NCBI GenBank assembly: GCA_015501585.1
Contig: JADNRY010000087.1
Span: 1 to 64,000 of the forward strand
Length of the DNA stretch: 64,000 nt
From: Rhodocollybia butyracea
Lineage: Eukaryota > Basidiomycota > Agaricomycetes > Agaricales > Omphalotaceae
Reading direction: 5' to 3'
Both the position numbers and the translations under genes were made by a program. Shown piece after piece: positions 48,589-63,189 of this stretch; the first letter of the stretch is position 1, and every line of letters starts with the position of its first letter. The notes beneath the pieces are model-generated. The model saw only the letters and a list, made by a program, of their open reading frames with translations. It was not told the DNA's origin and did not search any database.

Positions 48589-50054
48589 TTAATCCCAATC
48601 ATCATCCTCTTCCTCCTCGTCACTATCTTCGCCCATCTTGGCATTCCTTAGCATCAACGCACTCGCCAAAGCGGTCGTCAGATCGCTCGCACCGCCAGCT
48701 GCAGCGCCAGAAGCAGCCTCTTCAGCAACAGGCGTACCACTCCTTCCAGGGCTAGAAGGACTTTCGGTTTTACGAAGAGTATGGATACCTTTACCTTGAA
48801 TAGAAGCAAGAAGATCGCCACGGCCAGGTTGAGGCGCCGGCAGGCCTGCTGGTACTGGCGGGGCTGTGCCAACAGGAGGAGGAGGAGGGGGTGGAGGTGG
48901 GGGTGGGGGCGGAGGGGCATTGGAACCACCAGCTTGCGGTGGTGGTGGTGGTGGAGGTGGAGGTGGAGCAACCGATGCGTTAGGGCGTGCCGGGGGCGGT
49001 GGAGGCGGTGGAGGCGCACTCGAAGCTGGTCTAGCAGGTGGAGGAGGGGCAGTCGGCGGACGAGCTGGAGGTGCTGGAGGTACTGGAGGACCCGAAGGGC
49101 GGGCCAGTGCAGCGGGAGGTGGCGGAGGCGGAGGCGGAGGCTGGGAAACTCGGGACGCTCTTGGTGGAGGCGGCGGCGGAGGGGCAGCACTGCCGCGTGA
49201 TGGTGGAGGAGGAGGAGCACCGCCACGTGAAGGCGGTGGAGGAGGTTTCGACGGTTTGGGTTTCTTTGTCGCTTCTTTCTTGGGCGCCTATGAAAAAGAT
49301 GTACAGTCAGTCAATGGCTGCGGGTGAATCTAAAGAACATACCTCATGAGTCTTGACAAAATCTTTAATAAAGTCCATATTTTGCGCGATCACCTCCTTG
49401 TCTATACCACTTTGCTCAAGAGTGCCCAAAAATGCTGTCCACGATGGATCTACGCCCTGCGAAGTGAACCCTTTTTCTGCATCGTATCCCATGTGGGCGA
49501 CGTGCTTGAAAGAGCCTTGTGTAGGACCAGATATCATCGACTTGTCGATTTTCCCTCCAGACTTTGCAGAGCTTGATTTCGAAGACTTTTTCGAAGATTT
49601 GGATTTGACTGCGGAAAATGAGAACTAAGGGCCAAGGCATTGAGGACGTGTATATACCTTTGGCATCCTTCTTATCCAGCACTTTTTTCCAAAAGTTCTT
49701 GGCTTCTCCCTCATCCACAAACACAAAGCCTATCATACATTCGTCCCCGGCGAACGAATGGAACCAGGCTCTGTCTGCATTATACTCCAAGCCCTGATAC
49801 AGTTCATGTTCCCAAATGACCCCCCTTGTTCCACTAAGGTCTACTAGTTTGAACGTGCATGCTTGAGAAACGTTGTCTCTCGTAAAAGCCAGTGCGCCTT
49901 GCAGGCCAGCATATGACCAGGAATTGGGATCTGGATAAGCAAAATAAATCCTGGCAAGTGTAGCGGAGAATATTTTGTTAGTGGCGGGGGAAGCGGGGAT
50001 GGCTGATTTCACTTTAGCTTTGTCGTCAGCAGAGAGTGCAGATTGCGAAGGCAT
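48589..50054 (-). CDS. LAS17: Wiskott-Aldrich syndrome protein homologue, Arp2/3 activator
   Basis: Three exons, 50054-49658, 49608-49343, 49287-48589; 453 residues. Order: WH1/EVH1 domain (residues about 15-130, SWSYAGLQGALAF ... GDECMIGFVFVDEGEA), Lys/Ser linker, GTPase-binding CRIB-like segment (MISGPTQGSFKHVAHMGYD), long proline-rich region with PPPPPSRGG units, WH2 (GRGDLLASIQGKGIHTL) and an acidic tail ending DDDWD, the Arp2/3 contact. It nucleates branched actin at endocytic sites. Unlike budding yeast Las17, a CRIB-like motif is visible. The 3' part was duplicated twice downstream. Divergent from RPL25 (306 bp). Confidence 0.93.
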
Positions 50055-50360
50055 CGCGGGCGTCGAGGTTGAGGGGTAGAAAACAAGCGCTCACGGTTTT
50101 GAATTCCCACGGGTCAAATTCCATCACTGCGCAACACACGCCGCATTCTCTACAGCAAGCGTTATATCTTCAACTTGCTCACTAGGTTCGTCCAAATGCT
50201 GTCCAAATTGTTCAGTGTCATACCGTTGGTGCTCTCGGTAAAAGATTTGGTTCGAAATTTAGGCTAGAGTCGTTGGATTTGATGGAAAAGAGTTGGATGA
50301 CGCGAGACATTGGACAAACTTTAACCTGCAACTAATCTTCATCTCTTCCAGCCTCAAGAC

Positions 50361-51065
50361 ATGGCCACAACCAAAACAACAAAGGGGAAGGCTGCTACTT
50401 CCAAGGCCTCCAAGTGTGCGTAACAGTTGTAAATTCATCATCCCTGTCCCTCATTTTTTTTATTGCTCCAGCAACGGCTTCTTCCAAGGACTCGAAAGCC
50501 AAGGCCGCGAAAAAGGCAGCTCTCCAAGGCGCACACTCTCATTCTTCCCGCAAGACCCGATTCTCCGTATCTTTCCACCGACCAAAGACTCTTCGCCTTC
50601 CCCGTGAGCCAAAGTACCCCCGGAAGAGTGTTCCCCATGTCCCGAGGATGGATCAATTCAGGACAATTGTTTCGTGAGCGAGCTAATGTTACTTTTCTTT
50701 ATTTACCATCTAACATGATATGACAAGTCCTCTCAACACTGAATCTGCGATGAAAAAGATCGAGGAGCACAATACTCTGGTATTCATCGTGGACATCAAA
50801 TCGAACAAGCGTCAGATCAAGGATGCTGTGAAAAAGCTATACGATGTTCAGGCTGCCAAAGTGAACACTCTTATTCGGTTAGTGGTGGTCGATGATATCG
50901 TTTTGATTCGTCTCAACTTTTGGCAGACCGGATGGCAAGAAAAAGGCATACGTGCGCCTAACCGCTGACCATGATGCCTTGGATGTCGCTAACAAAGTGA
51001 GTTGATATTCTTCCCATCTTGTGTTCTTCCCCTTACTTGACCTATTACAGATCGGTTTCATCTAA
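50361..51065 (+). CDS. RPL25: 60S ribosomal protein uL23 (L25/L23a)
   Basis: Five exons: 50361-50415, 50472-50673, 50728-50877, 50927-50996, 51051-51065; 163 residues. The Lys/Ala-rich N-terminal extension ([23 protein letters not shown]) is that of the eukaryotic form; the core has [39 protein letters not shown], and ends [20 protein letters not shown]. It binds 25S rRNA at the tunnel exit and docks signal recognition particle. All junctions have GT-AG borders. Confidence 0.95.
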
Positions 51066-51543
51066 CAAGGTACACAGGTTCTATGCTTTATGCCCCTTGT
51101 TATTGTATGTCGAGTATTTGATGCAAACCATATGCCTGCCTACGTCCATGCGTAATCAGTACGAGAGACATGCTTTCCATGTGTATGGCTGAGTTTTGTA
51201 GGTAGGGTCGATTGAGGGAAAGAGTGTAAAACTTGGAACACTGAGAACTAAACATGGAACAACTGAACACCGAACACTGAACGAAATTCTCCCGCTAAAT
51301 AAAGAGCGCGCATCAGAATCAATGATGTTGAGAAAGTTCTCACCCTCTTTACGTTTCATCACACTCTTTTTCTTCTGGCTCTGTTGAGTCTTTGGCTCTT
51401 GGTTGCGTCTACTTACGCAAATACGCTGCAAACCTTTTAACTTGCTGTCTTCGGCATCCACACTCTCTTTCCTTGTAGTGCGAAAGCACTTGCTTTCTTG
51501 CAAATAAACTCACAGTCATATCGTTCACCAGTTAAAAGCCACA
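51066..51543. other. intergenic, no gene seen
   Basis: RPL25 3' region and promoter of the mucin gene. Contains short repeats of GAACACTGAA and GGAACAACTGAA words near 51235-51285, no gene. Confidence 0.5.
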
Positions 51544-54292
51544 ATGAAGCGTCTACTACCCTCCACAATTATTTATTTTCTGCTCTTCGTTATCTCTGCC
51601 AATGCTGTTCATTCGTCTGCTGAACATTCCGCTGCTCGGCGTTCAATGAGTCACCAGAAGCGCAGCGTTCTTGGTCAGTTTGTTGACCGTTTATTTCCCC
51701 TTGTTTTCTCATGTGACCTTCCCAGACATCGTAGGCAACGCTGTATCTGGCCTTGGTTCAACACTTGGCGATGGTGTCTCTAATCTTGGAAATGCTGTCG
51801 GAGATGCTCTTGGTGCGTCGAAGAAGGCGACAGCTACAGACCCTCGAAGCCGTCAGCCACGACTCCAACGAGCACGGGCACCGACACAACGGGCAAGGGC
51901 ACCGACACAACAGGTACGGGCACCGACGCAACAGGTACGGGCACCGACGCAACAGGTACGGGCACCGACGCAACAGGCACAGCCCCCGGTTCGAGCTCTA
52001 CTTCCAACTCGACATCAGCCTCCGATTCGTCCACCAAGTCAGCAACCAACTCGTCCAACTCGGCTTCCCGTTCACCTATCGACACTACTGGTCCGTCCAG
52101 CGGCTCTCCAATTACGACCGTCTTGCCACCCACGTCTACAACAGTCGGCCCTACGACCACGTCGCAAGGTCTTCTTCCTTCAATCCTGTCGTCGATACTT
52201 TCCCCCTCGACGAGCAAGGCTTCTAGTCCCTCGGTCACATCAAACTCTACAGCTGCTACTGGTACTGCGTCGAACAGTGCTCCTGCTTCGTCTACTGCAG
52301 GCACGGGTACTACTGCAGGTACGGGCACTACTGTAGGCACGGGCACTACTGCAGGCACGGGCACTACTGCAGGCACGGGCACTACTGCAGGCACGGGTAC
52401 ATCAACAGACGCCGGCACAACGACACCTATCTTATCGATTCTGCCATCGATTCTGTCATCGATTGTTTCACCACCCACAACGACCACAGACAGCGGAGCT
52501 CCCACGACGAACAGTAGTGTTCCTACCACGGCCACAGACACCAATTCACCTACCGGGACCACAGACAGCAATTCACCTACTGCGACCACAGACAGTAATG
52601 CCCCTACTACTACTAGTACAGACAGTAGTGCAACCTCATCTTCACCGGGCATCTCGATACCTTTGACATCGATTCTGTCGTCGATTTTATCGAACATAAC
52701 TAGTGCTCCAGCGACGACCACAGATGGTAGCACAGACAGTGGTGCTCCCGCGACGACCACAGATAGTAGCACAGACAGTGGTACGGCCTCGTCGTCACCA
52801 ACCGTCTCGTTGCCTCTGACATCGATTCTGTCGTCGTTTTTCCCAACCACCACGACCACAGACAGTGGTACTCCTACTACGACTGCCGGTAACACCACGG
52901 AGACAGGCAGTCCTACTACCACCGCTGGTAACACTACGGACACAAGTATCCCTACTACCACCGCTGGTAACACTACGGACACAGGTACCCCTACGACTGT
53001 CGGTACCATCACCACTAGTTCAGATAGTAGCACACCCACTAGTACCGACAACTCTACAATATCTGGTTCGCAGGGCATCACTACCAGCAGCAATAGCACT
53101 ATTGCCATCACATTTCCCTCAGGAACCGTAACGCCTACAGGTAATCTGACCGGAACTGTGACCGTGACTAGCACCAGTGTCGCTACAGCTACAACTACTG
53201 TTTCTGTTCCCTCGGATTTCTCTTTCGTCCTCACGGCAACAACGCTCGACCTAGATACTACTGTTTCAACCTCCTCGAGTCAAACGTTATCCAACCCAGA
53301 TCAGCAAACGACAACTTTGTCTGCAACGACCGTGTCTTCTGCAGCTCCTTTGGTTACTGCCCCACTACCTTCGGACCTACCTTACAGAATCTATCCCCAA
53401 TCTCAACTTTCGTCTTCGACAGATCTCAGCGGTTTTTCGTTGGTCAGTATTCTGTACAGCCTTGCACTCAATTGGCCATTTGTAGTCGACGACGAACTCT
53501 CCAGTAGTCAGCTGTTTGCGTATATGCCTACCATTCTAGAAACTGCCTTGGATCTGACCAGTACGTTCTTTTTTTTTTTTTTTCACCGTTTGAAATCCTA
53601 TTCACAATGCACTTCCAGGCGATCAGGTCATGCCCTTGGCCCTCCAGGTCAATGTTCCTTCAGACTACACCGATCCTTCAGATGCTGGCATGCTCGGGAC
53701 CATGTACCTCGTCTACATCCCAACGAGCTCAGTTCCCACTCTTCAGGATCAGATCAAGGCTACCCAGTCGTCATTCTATACTGGTGTCAATGATAATGTT
53801 GCTCGGCAGCTTGCTTCCCTTGTCAACAGCGGATGGAACATTCTTTCCATTCCGTCCAGCTCAGGGTTGGGAGGTGGATCACCATCTCCATCTACTGACA
53901 ATGCAACTGGTGCCTCCTCTTCTTCCAGCAAGACCAGACAAGATGCCATAATCGGTGTTACTTCTTCTCTGGGTGGTATTGCCGTTTGCGTCCTCGCTTT
54001 CCTTGTCTATCGTTCGTGGAAACGTCGTCAAGAACTTGCCCACAGACGTCTCTCCGACCCCGTGGACGCTGCTGGTGTCCGACCCGATGGGCGCGAATTT
54101 GATCAGGACAGTGTTGGCGGTCAACGCAGACGTAGCTTCTACTTTGCAGAGGATTCTTTACGGGGATTCCAAGGAGATCATGTGGACGATGCACAATATG
54201 ATGCTAGGACAGGCCAGATGTCTCAACGAAGGAACGTTATGCCAGCTGCCATTTCAGCGCCTATTCTTCGGGAGAGTAGTATGAACTGGTAA
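51544..54292 (+). CDS. MSB2-like signalling mucin (single-pass membrane sensor)
   Basis: Signal peptide: MKRLLPSTIIYFLLFVISA. Exons: 51544-51673, 51726-53560, 53619-54292. A Thr/Ser/Gly-rich region has tandem GTGTDATGTGTD units and repeats of TTTDS type, heavily O-glycosylated if typical. A conserved extracellular block follows (SILYSLALNWPFVVDDELSS ... MYLVYIPTSSVPTLQDQI) resembling the Hkr1-Msb2 homology domain, then a transmembrane helix (GVTSSLGGIAVCVLAFLVY) and an Arg-rich cytoplasmic tail of about 100 residues. By homology it is a sensor upstream of Cdc42/MAPK signalling. The frame is broken near 51841: one extra C in the CCC run restores it. The assignment to MSB2 rests on the conserved block. 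Confidence 0.7.
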
Positions 54293-55206
54293 AAGTGATA
54301 TGGCGAATTATGGCGCGCGGATCACAATTGTATCCTCCTTGTCTTCACTTTCATGACTTTGTTTTTCACGAGAACGACCGTCTCAGTTACGTCTTCCCCG
54401 TTCCTTCTGTTAATACCAGTTGGCCTCTTGTCGACTTGTCGACTTGGACACAGTCGCCGCAGCTGGAATTCTCACAACTCATAGACAATGTCGGATGCGG
54501 GAAAAAGTTTTTTTTTGTTGTTCATTTTCTCATCATTAATTAATCGTCTGGCTCCCCTATTTTATTATTATTCAATTCAACATTGGTGTTCAGTGTTACT
54601 TGTTGTTTTTATCGGTTCTTTCGTTCTAGACCTACCCATTCCAGTTGGTTTTTTGCTCCAGTTCTTTCCTACTTGTTCTTTATTTTTACTCTCTGGGTAG
54701 GATCCGTCGGATATTCCTTTACCAAACGGATTGTGATGTTTTTGCGTGCTCTTGATAGGCAATCTTTGGATGAAGAAGGGGGAGAATACAACGGTTTTTA
54801 TGCAGGTCAGCCATACCTCAAGCCCCTGTTGACCTTTGCCGGATTTGTCTATTATAGTTGGATATACCTTTTGTCAATTGCATGTATCTCTGCAATAAGG
54901 ATTTGCATTGCTTGTCAGGAATAAGTGACACTTAAGATCTCACCTCAAGTGGGACTACTACCTCAGGCCAAGTAATTAGTAGTAGTAAGTAGCATGTAGT
55001 CTTCCATCTTGGAAACGTGTACAGCCCAATCCACTGGATACGGGAGATTGGGAGGGATTGACCAGCTTGAAAGGCCGCTTGAAATTTCTACTGCTGATTA
55101 TTGATAAATCCTAGCCTCCCCTAGGCATACTCAGTGAGCTACTACGCAAATAATTGGGTATTTCAAATCCCATATGGTAGTGGTCGTGGTAGTATAGCCC
55201 ATTTTA
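54293..55206. other. intergenic, no supported gene
   Basis: T-rich 3' region of the mucin gene. A 113-codon plus-strand frame (54583-54924) is hydrophobic but lacks any recognised domain and is not called. Confidence 0.45.
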
Positions 55207-55715
55207 GGGCCTGTTCGGCAACACGAATCTGGATTTTGTTTGGGATTTTGCCAGGATTTGCCACTATATAAAAAAGCCATCAAACATTTGTAAGTATCAG
55301 TCAGATCGGCCGATTGAGCGCTCCGTGTAAACGCGCGTGCTGCCATACGTTTCTTCCAGACCTCAACACCCCGCTCAATGCTCAGACATGCCCGCCGCTC
55401 TCAAATATAGTTTTTACTTTAGCTTTCATTTCCTTAGCCAATACAGAGAAATATAAGTGCTTTTCCAATCATACATAATTACAATAAATTTGATAGATGA
55501 TGACCAAAGGGTGTTGATCACTGGGTGGCATTGTTGAGAGTGGTCGGTACGACTTGCGGGACGATGGACGGAATGACAGGTAATCATGTCAAGAGTTATG
55601 TCATTCTTGAAGTCATGGTGACCGGCCAGCTGATCCGAGCAGTTTATATTAAATGTTCAAAATCTCGCATTGGCATAATCTAACAAAATCCAGATTCGTG
55701 TTGCCGAACAGGCCC
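55207..55715. mobile_element. PIF/Harbinger-type (Tourist-like) MITE
   Basis: Terminal inverted repeats of at least 34 bp, starting GGGCCTGTTCGGCAACACG and mirrored at 55715. They are flanked by the 3-bp duplication TTA (55204-55206 and 55716-55718), the hallmark of this superfamily. 509 bp with no coding sequence. It sits in the promoter region of the CoA-transferase gene, 76 bp upstream of the start. Confidence 0.85.
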
Positions 55716-55790
55716 TTATGTATGTAAATAAGTACGACACACGGCACACGGCACACTGATGCCCGGGTATGCGTTATCCACAGATTATCC

Positions 55791-57592
55791 ATGTCTTCCA
55801 GTGAACTAACACCTGCGAGGGACCTTTGGCTACTCCCGAAAAGATGCATCGATGACTTGATCCTCAGTAAGGACCCCGATAGTGTCATCAATTCTTCGTT
55901 CAAGATTGCAAGTGCTGCTCAAGTACGCGTGCACCGTTCCTTCTGTAACACTGATCATTCAATCTACGATTAGACCACCATTGGACTCGCAGCACTTTCT
56001 GCAAGTCATTTTCACGAATTACGAACGGGCATAAAACAGACCATTATGGTAGATGCTCGGCATGCCGTGCTTGAGTTTCGTCAGTGGTCCTTTGCTACAC
56101 TTTGTTTGAGTCTCATCGACATGAATTTAGGCAGTGAGGCCTACTACACCCTCGAAGATCAACTCCCTGGTTCTATGTGGGATACAATCGCAGGACTATA
56201 TCGCACCAAAGACAGTAACTTCATAAGGATACATACCAATTTTCCTCAGTAAGTCCCCGAGTTGAACGAGTATAAACAGTTGCGCCTAAAGGAAATTTAT
56301 ATCCGAGCCATCGCCGTGGCATTCTTGGTATCTTGGGCCTGCCTGATTCACCTGAGACAACAAGAGATGAACTCCAGAAAGCCTTCCTGCAATGGACTTC
56401 GGGTGAATTCGAGGTGAAAGCTGCTCAGCTTGGAATGTGTGCCTTCGCGCTCAGGGATTTCGATGAATGGGATAAACACCCGCAAGGCCTTGCCCTGGAG
56501 AATACACCCCCTGTGACCGTAACCAAAGTAGGAGATGCCCCGAAGCGAAAACTCCAGTCGAGTTCGAACCGGTATCCTCTCGAGAATATCAAGGTTTTAG
56601 ATCTCAGCCGAGTTTTGGCTGGTCCTGTTGCTGGGAGGACGCTTGCTGGTAAGAAGTCCACAACACTTAGAGCTACAAATTGTCCTTATGAACGCAGCTC
56701 ATGGGGCGGACGTGCTTTTGGTAACGTCCCCTGATCTTCCGGCTCTTCCGAATCTCGATGTAGATACGTCTAGGGGAAAGAGAACAACGCAACTTGATCT
56801 TCATCGTGCAGAAGACAAGCACGCATTACAAGAGCTTGTTAAAAATGCAGACGTGTTCCTCCAAGCCTATCGACCTGGCGCACTGGAGAATAGAGGGTTT
56901 GGTGTCCAAGATGTGACTCAGATGAAGGGAAATCGCGAACATGGTATTGTGTGCGCGAATCTTTGTGCGTGGGGTTGGAATGGTCCATGGGCGCAAATGC
57001 GAGGAGTGAGTCAATTATTATTCACTGTGCTTTTCAACTGATTTTTTTTTTCAGTTTGATTCCCTGGTGCAAACCGCTACAGGATTCAACGCCGCAGAAG
57101 CTCAATCCTTCAGCGAATACAGAAGTAGCTCAAATCTCTCCTTACAGCCAAAACCCTTCCCAGTCCAAGCTTTGGATCATGCTGCCGGATATCTCTTAGC
57201 ATACGGAGTCAATGTCGCTCTTTGCAAAACCATTACCGTCCGTAAGATTTATTTCACTCGTCAAAACTTCATTGACTACGCTACTCTTGTAGGAGGGTGG
57301 TTCATGGGAAGTTCGCGTTTCTTTGGCAGCTGTCGGCCGATGGCTAAGATCTTTAGGACGCGTCTCACCGGAGGATGCATTTAGTAGAGGAAAGCCAATG
57401 CCAGCCATTGATTTTCCTCCTGTCGACGAAATCAGGAGCCTGTCCTCAACATGGGTACAATCTGGGCAGTCTAATGGGAAGAGAATGACTGCATTGAAAC
57501 ATGCGGCCATTCTCTCTAAGACACCTGTGAAGGATGGCGAGGAAGCAGAGGCACCCATAGTACTAAATTCCAGTCTAGCTGAGTGGATATAA
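55791..57592 (+). CDS. CoA-transferase family III (CaiB/BaiF) protein
   Basis: Seven exons: 55791-55922, 55974-56079, 56131-56248, 56308-56648, 56698-57005, 57055-57237, 57293-57592; 495 residues. The second half has the family core: NIKVLDLSRVLAGPVAGRTL, AAHGADVLLVTSPDLP, GKRTTQLDLHRAEDKHAL, FLQAYRPGALENRGFG, CANLCAWGWNGPWAQMRG, then FDSLVQTATGFNAAEA, whose Asp is the expected catalytic residue, and VQALDHAAGYLLAYGV. It moves CoA between carboxylic acids; the substrate cannot be told. The N-terminal 170 residues are a fungal-type extension. A MITE lies just upstream. Confidence 0.88.
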
Positions 57593-57671
57593 CAGATACG
57601 ATACACAGACATCTACACAAATATTACTCTACATAGCCCAAAATCTCAACGACTAAAATACTCCTCTAGAG

Positions 57672-60895
<3,224 letters not shown>

Positions 60896-61017
60896 GGGAG
60901 TTATTGTTAGAGCTGTGACCTCGTGACGCTACCGTGTTAATGACTCATGAGCGCTTATTTCGCCATTCCTTTGTTCGGCTGGATAGCGGTGTTGTGGGCC
61001 ACTTGTCAATTCCTTCC

Positions 61018-62008
61018 ATGCAACAAACTTTCTTTGATTCTTTAGTCGCTGGTGCGGCTAGTGGAACAGCAGTGGATCTCCTCTTCTATCCAATTGATAC
61101 ACTCAAAACGCGTCTACAGTCTTCGCAAGGATTTGTTCGTGCTGGAGGATTCAAAGGCATTTATAAGGGAATTGGAAGCGTTGTAGTTGGAAGCGCGCCA
61201 GGAGCTGCTGCTTTCTTCTCGACATACGATACAATGAAGAAAACACTTCCGCTTTCTGACCATTTAGCCCCGGTCAACCACGTTGTTTCAGCATCTTTGG
61301 GGAACTGGTACGTTTTCGTGAAAAAAAAGGCGTATCGTCGAGAGATTGATTATTCTAGGCAGCGTGTTTGATACGAGTCCCAACAGAAGTTGTGAAAACA
61401 CGGATGCAGACCTCAACCTACGGTGCCGGGTTTTCCTCGCTTTCAGCCGCCAAAATTCTATGGGCCAGTGATGGACTGGGTGGCTTTTACAGAGGATTCG
61501 GTATTACCGTATTGCGAGAGGTGGCGTTGCCCTTCATTGGGTGTACCATATCGGATTGAACTAGAATTCGCAGATTCCTTTCACTTCACTTCAATTCCCA
61601 CTATACGAGTTTCTAAAACTTCGCCTTTCGAAATTCTTGGGTCGAAAGCCTCTCTATGCACACGAAGCTGCTATATGTGGGAGCATTGCTGGTGGATTTG
61701 CTGCTGCAGTTACGACACCATTAGATGTTTTGAAGACGAGGATCATGCTTGATATGCGGGTGCGGCGATAGTCCTTTCACCCGCAGCGTTCAGCTTATTT
61801 TTCCATATTTCACTAGGATCCAAAACGGTCATCCCCTAGTCTGTTGACCCGCTTTCGTACCATTTACGTCGAAGAAGGTATGAAAGCCTTATTTGCCGGT
61901 GTTGTTCCAAGGACATTGTGGATATCTGCGGGAGGTGCCGTATTTTTGGGTGTGTACGAGTGGGTTACTGGTGGGCTTATCAACTCTCGCACAAGGCGGG
62001 AAATGTGA
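61018..62008 (+). CDS. PET8: mitochondrial S-adenosylmethionine carrier
   Basis: Solute carrier with three repeats carrying the PX(D/E)XX(K/R) signatures: YPIDTLKTRLQSS, VPTEVVKTRMQTS, TPLDVLKTRIM. The other blocks fit SAM carriers: GGFKGIYKGIGSVVVGSAPG, AACLIRVPTEVVK, IPFTSLQFPLYEFLKLRL, VVPRTLWISAGGAVFLGVYE. Exons: 61018-61307, 61359-61527, then two further exons to the stop at 62006-62008. Exon 1 ends in phase 2 whereas exon 2 needs phase 0; one more G in the GGGG run at 61299-61302 would give the expected SLGEL-AACL. It imports SAM into the mitochondrial matrix. Divergent from LSH, 122 bp between starts. Confidence 0.85.
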
Positions 62009-63189
62009 TCTGTATGTTCTCGTCTTCCAAATATTCATGCGTACAGACTTACAGTACGCAGAGACAAGATGGTTTCATGTAATAGATGCAGTCAACACTG
62101 TAAGTACGTATCTTGAAGTTGCGGGACGATCCTGTTCTAATTATACTGTGCCACATCGGCTTGAATTAGACACGATGTTTTGGGGTGCATACAACGTTCA
62201 AAGGGCCTGGATCTCTCTTTAACGTTGAAAACTCATACGATTCAAGGCTTGGGGAGGCTTGGGTCCATTATGCTCTACGGATACACTTATACAGGAGATG
62301 TACATGAAGTTTGTCTCATTCTTACAGTACTATTATATAGAGTGAACACCTACCACAATCATTGTTTCATTTCAGCCTGACCGAAGTAGACAGGGAAACC
62401 TAAGCATGTCATGAGAGCGGTATCTTTTGTCAAGTTCATAGCAAGCATTGAGCCCAAGTGAATCGCTTGGTGGATCCAAGGACTTGTGCCACTGTGACTA
62501 CTACTGCTCGTTAGTTTTTCGCGCAGTACTCCGACTTGGAAGCACTTGATTCCAATTCGCTAGAATAACGGTTACAACGGTCGTTTGCTCAGAAGCTATA
62601 AAACCCAAGTTGAGATGAAAGGCTCGATATGTCCACAAGGCGGCAACATGTTGATTATACACTTATTTAAATGTTTTCCATTCTTGCGTCCCAGGTGGGC
62701 CTATAGGCTGGTACAGGCTTAGTTGGTCTGTTCGGAACAGTCTTTCTGTATATATTATTGTGAAGGATCAGAAGTGCGGCGGTTATCGTGGCCCTGGTAT
62801 TCAGCGCCAGCCCAGGACACGAGAATTGCACAAGTTTTACATATAAAGCTATTTGCACTCCAGTGACTCTGCTAATCAAAAACCAGTATGTGTGCATTTT
62901 GATCAAACTCACTTTATGGATTTATCCTTACTGCCTATCTGCCCATTCAACGCAACACTCCACTATCGAGCCTCGTGTTGAGACCCACACCGGAGAGTCG
63001 TGGTGGGTAAGAGATGGAAGTATTTCAGACACGTGAAACACTTGGCGCTAACTTGAAATCCTTTGACTAGTCTGTCACTAATTACTTTTGAAGTTTGTGC
63101 TTTATTTTCACAATATAGCAGGCTGTTACTTGGTAACCCTTGCTTCATCCAACAATTTCTATCATTTACTGACAATAGATGACCAAAGA
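62009..63189. other. intergenic, no gene seen
   Basis: A 1.2-kb stretch with small frames only (up to 82 codons) and no recognised domain or RNA gene. Confidence 0.5.

Larger units (their letters stand above)
41880..49226. repeat. tandem triplication of a segment of about 2.4 kb
   Basis: Three units each contain: the 5' end of the RS-protein gene with its divergent promoter, a DUF6533-like gene (plus), and the 3' end of WASP (minus). Unit 1 starts in the real RS gene (41928), units 2 and 3 start with partial copies of its first codons (near 44330 and 46729). Unit 3 ends in the real WASP gene. Junctions lie inside the WASP proline-rich coding sequence. Confidence 0.8.

Noticed and set aside
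48781..49349. Gly/Trp/Arg-rich plus-strand ORFs opposite WASP
   Set aside because: Shadows of the polyproline coding repeats of WASP.
51834..53234. 466-codon minus-strand ORF opposite the mucin
   Set aside because: Antisense of a Thr/Ser repeat region, giving Val-rich low complexity; the plus strand has signal peptide, conserved domain and membrane helix.
54583..54924. 113-codon hydrophobic ORF as a gene
   Set aside because: No domain, T-rich composition explains the hydrophobicity, and it lies in the presumed 3' region of the mucin gene.
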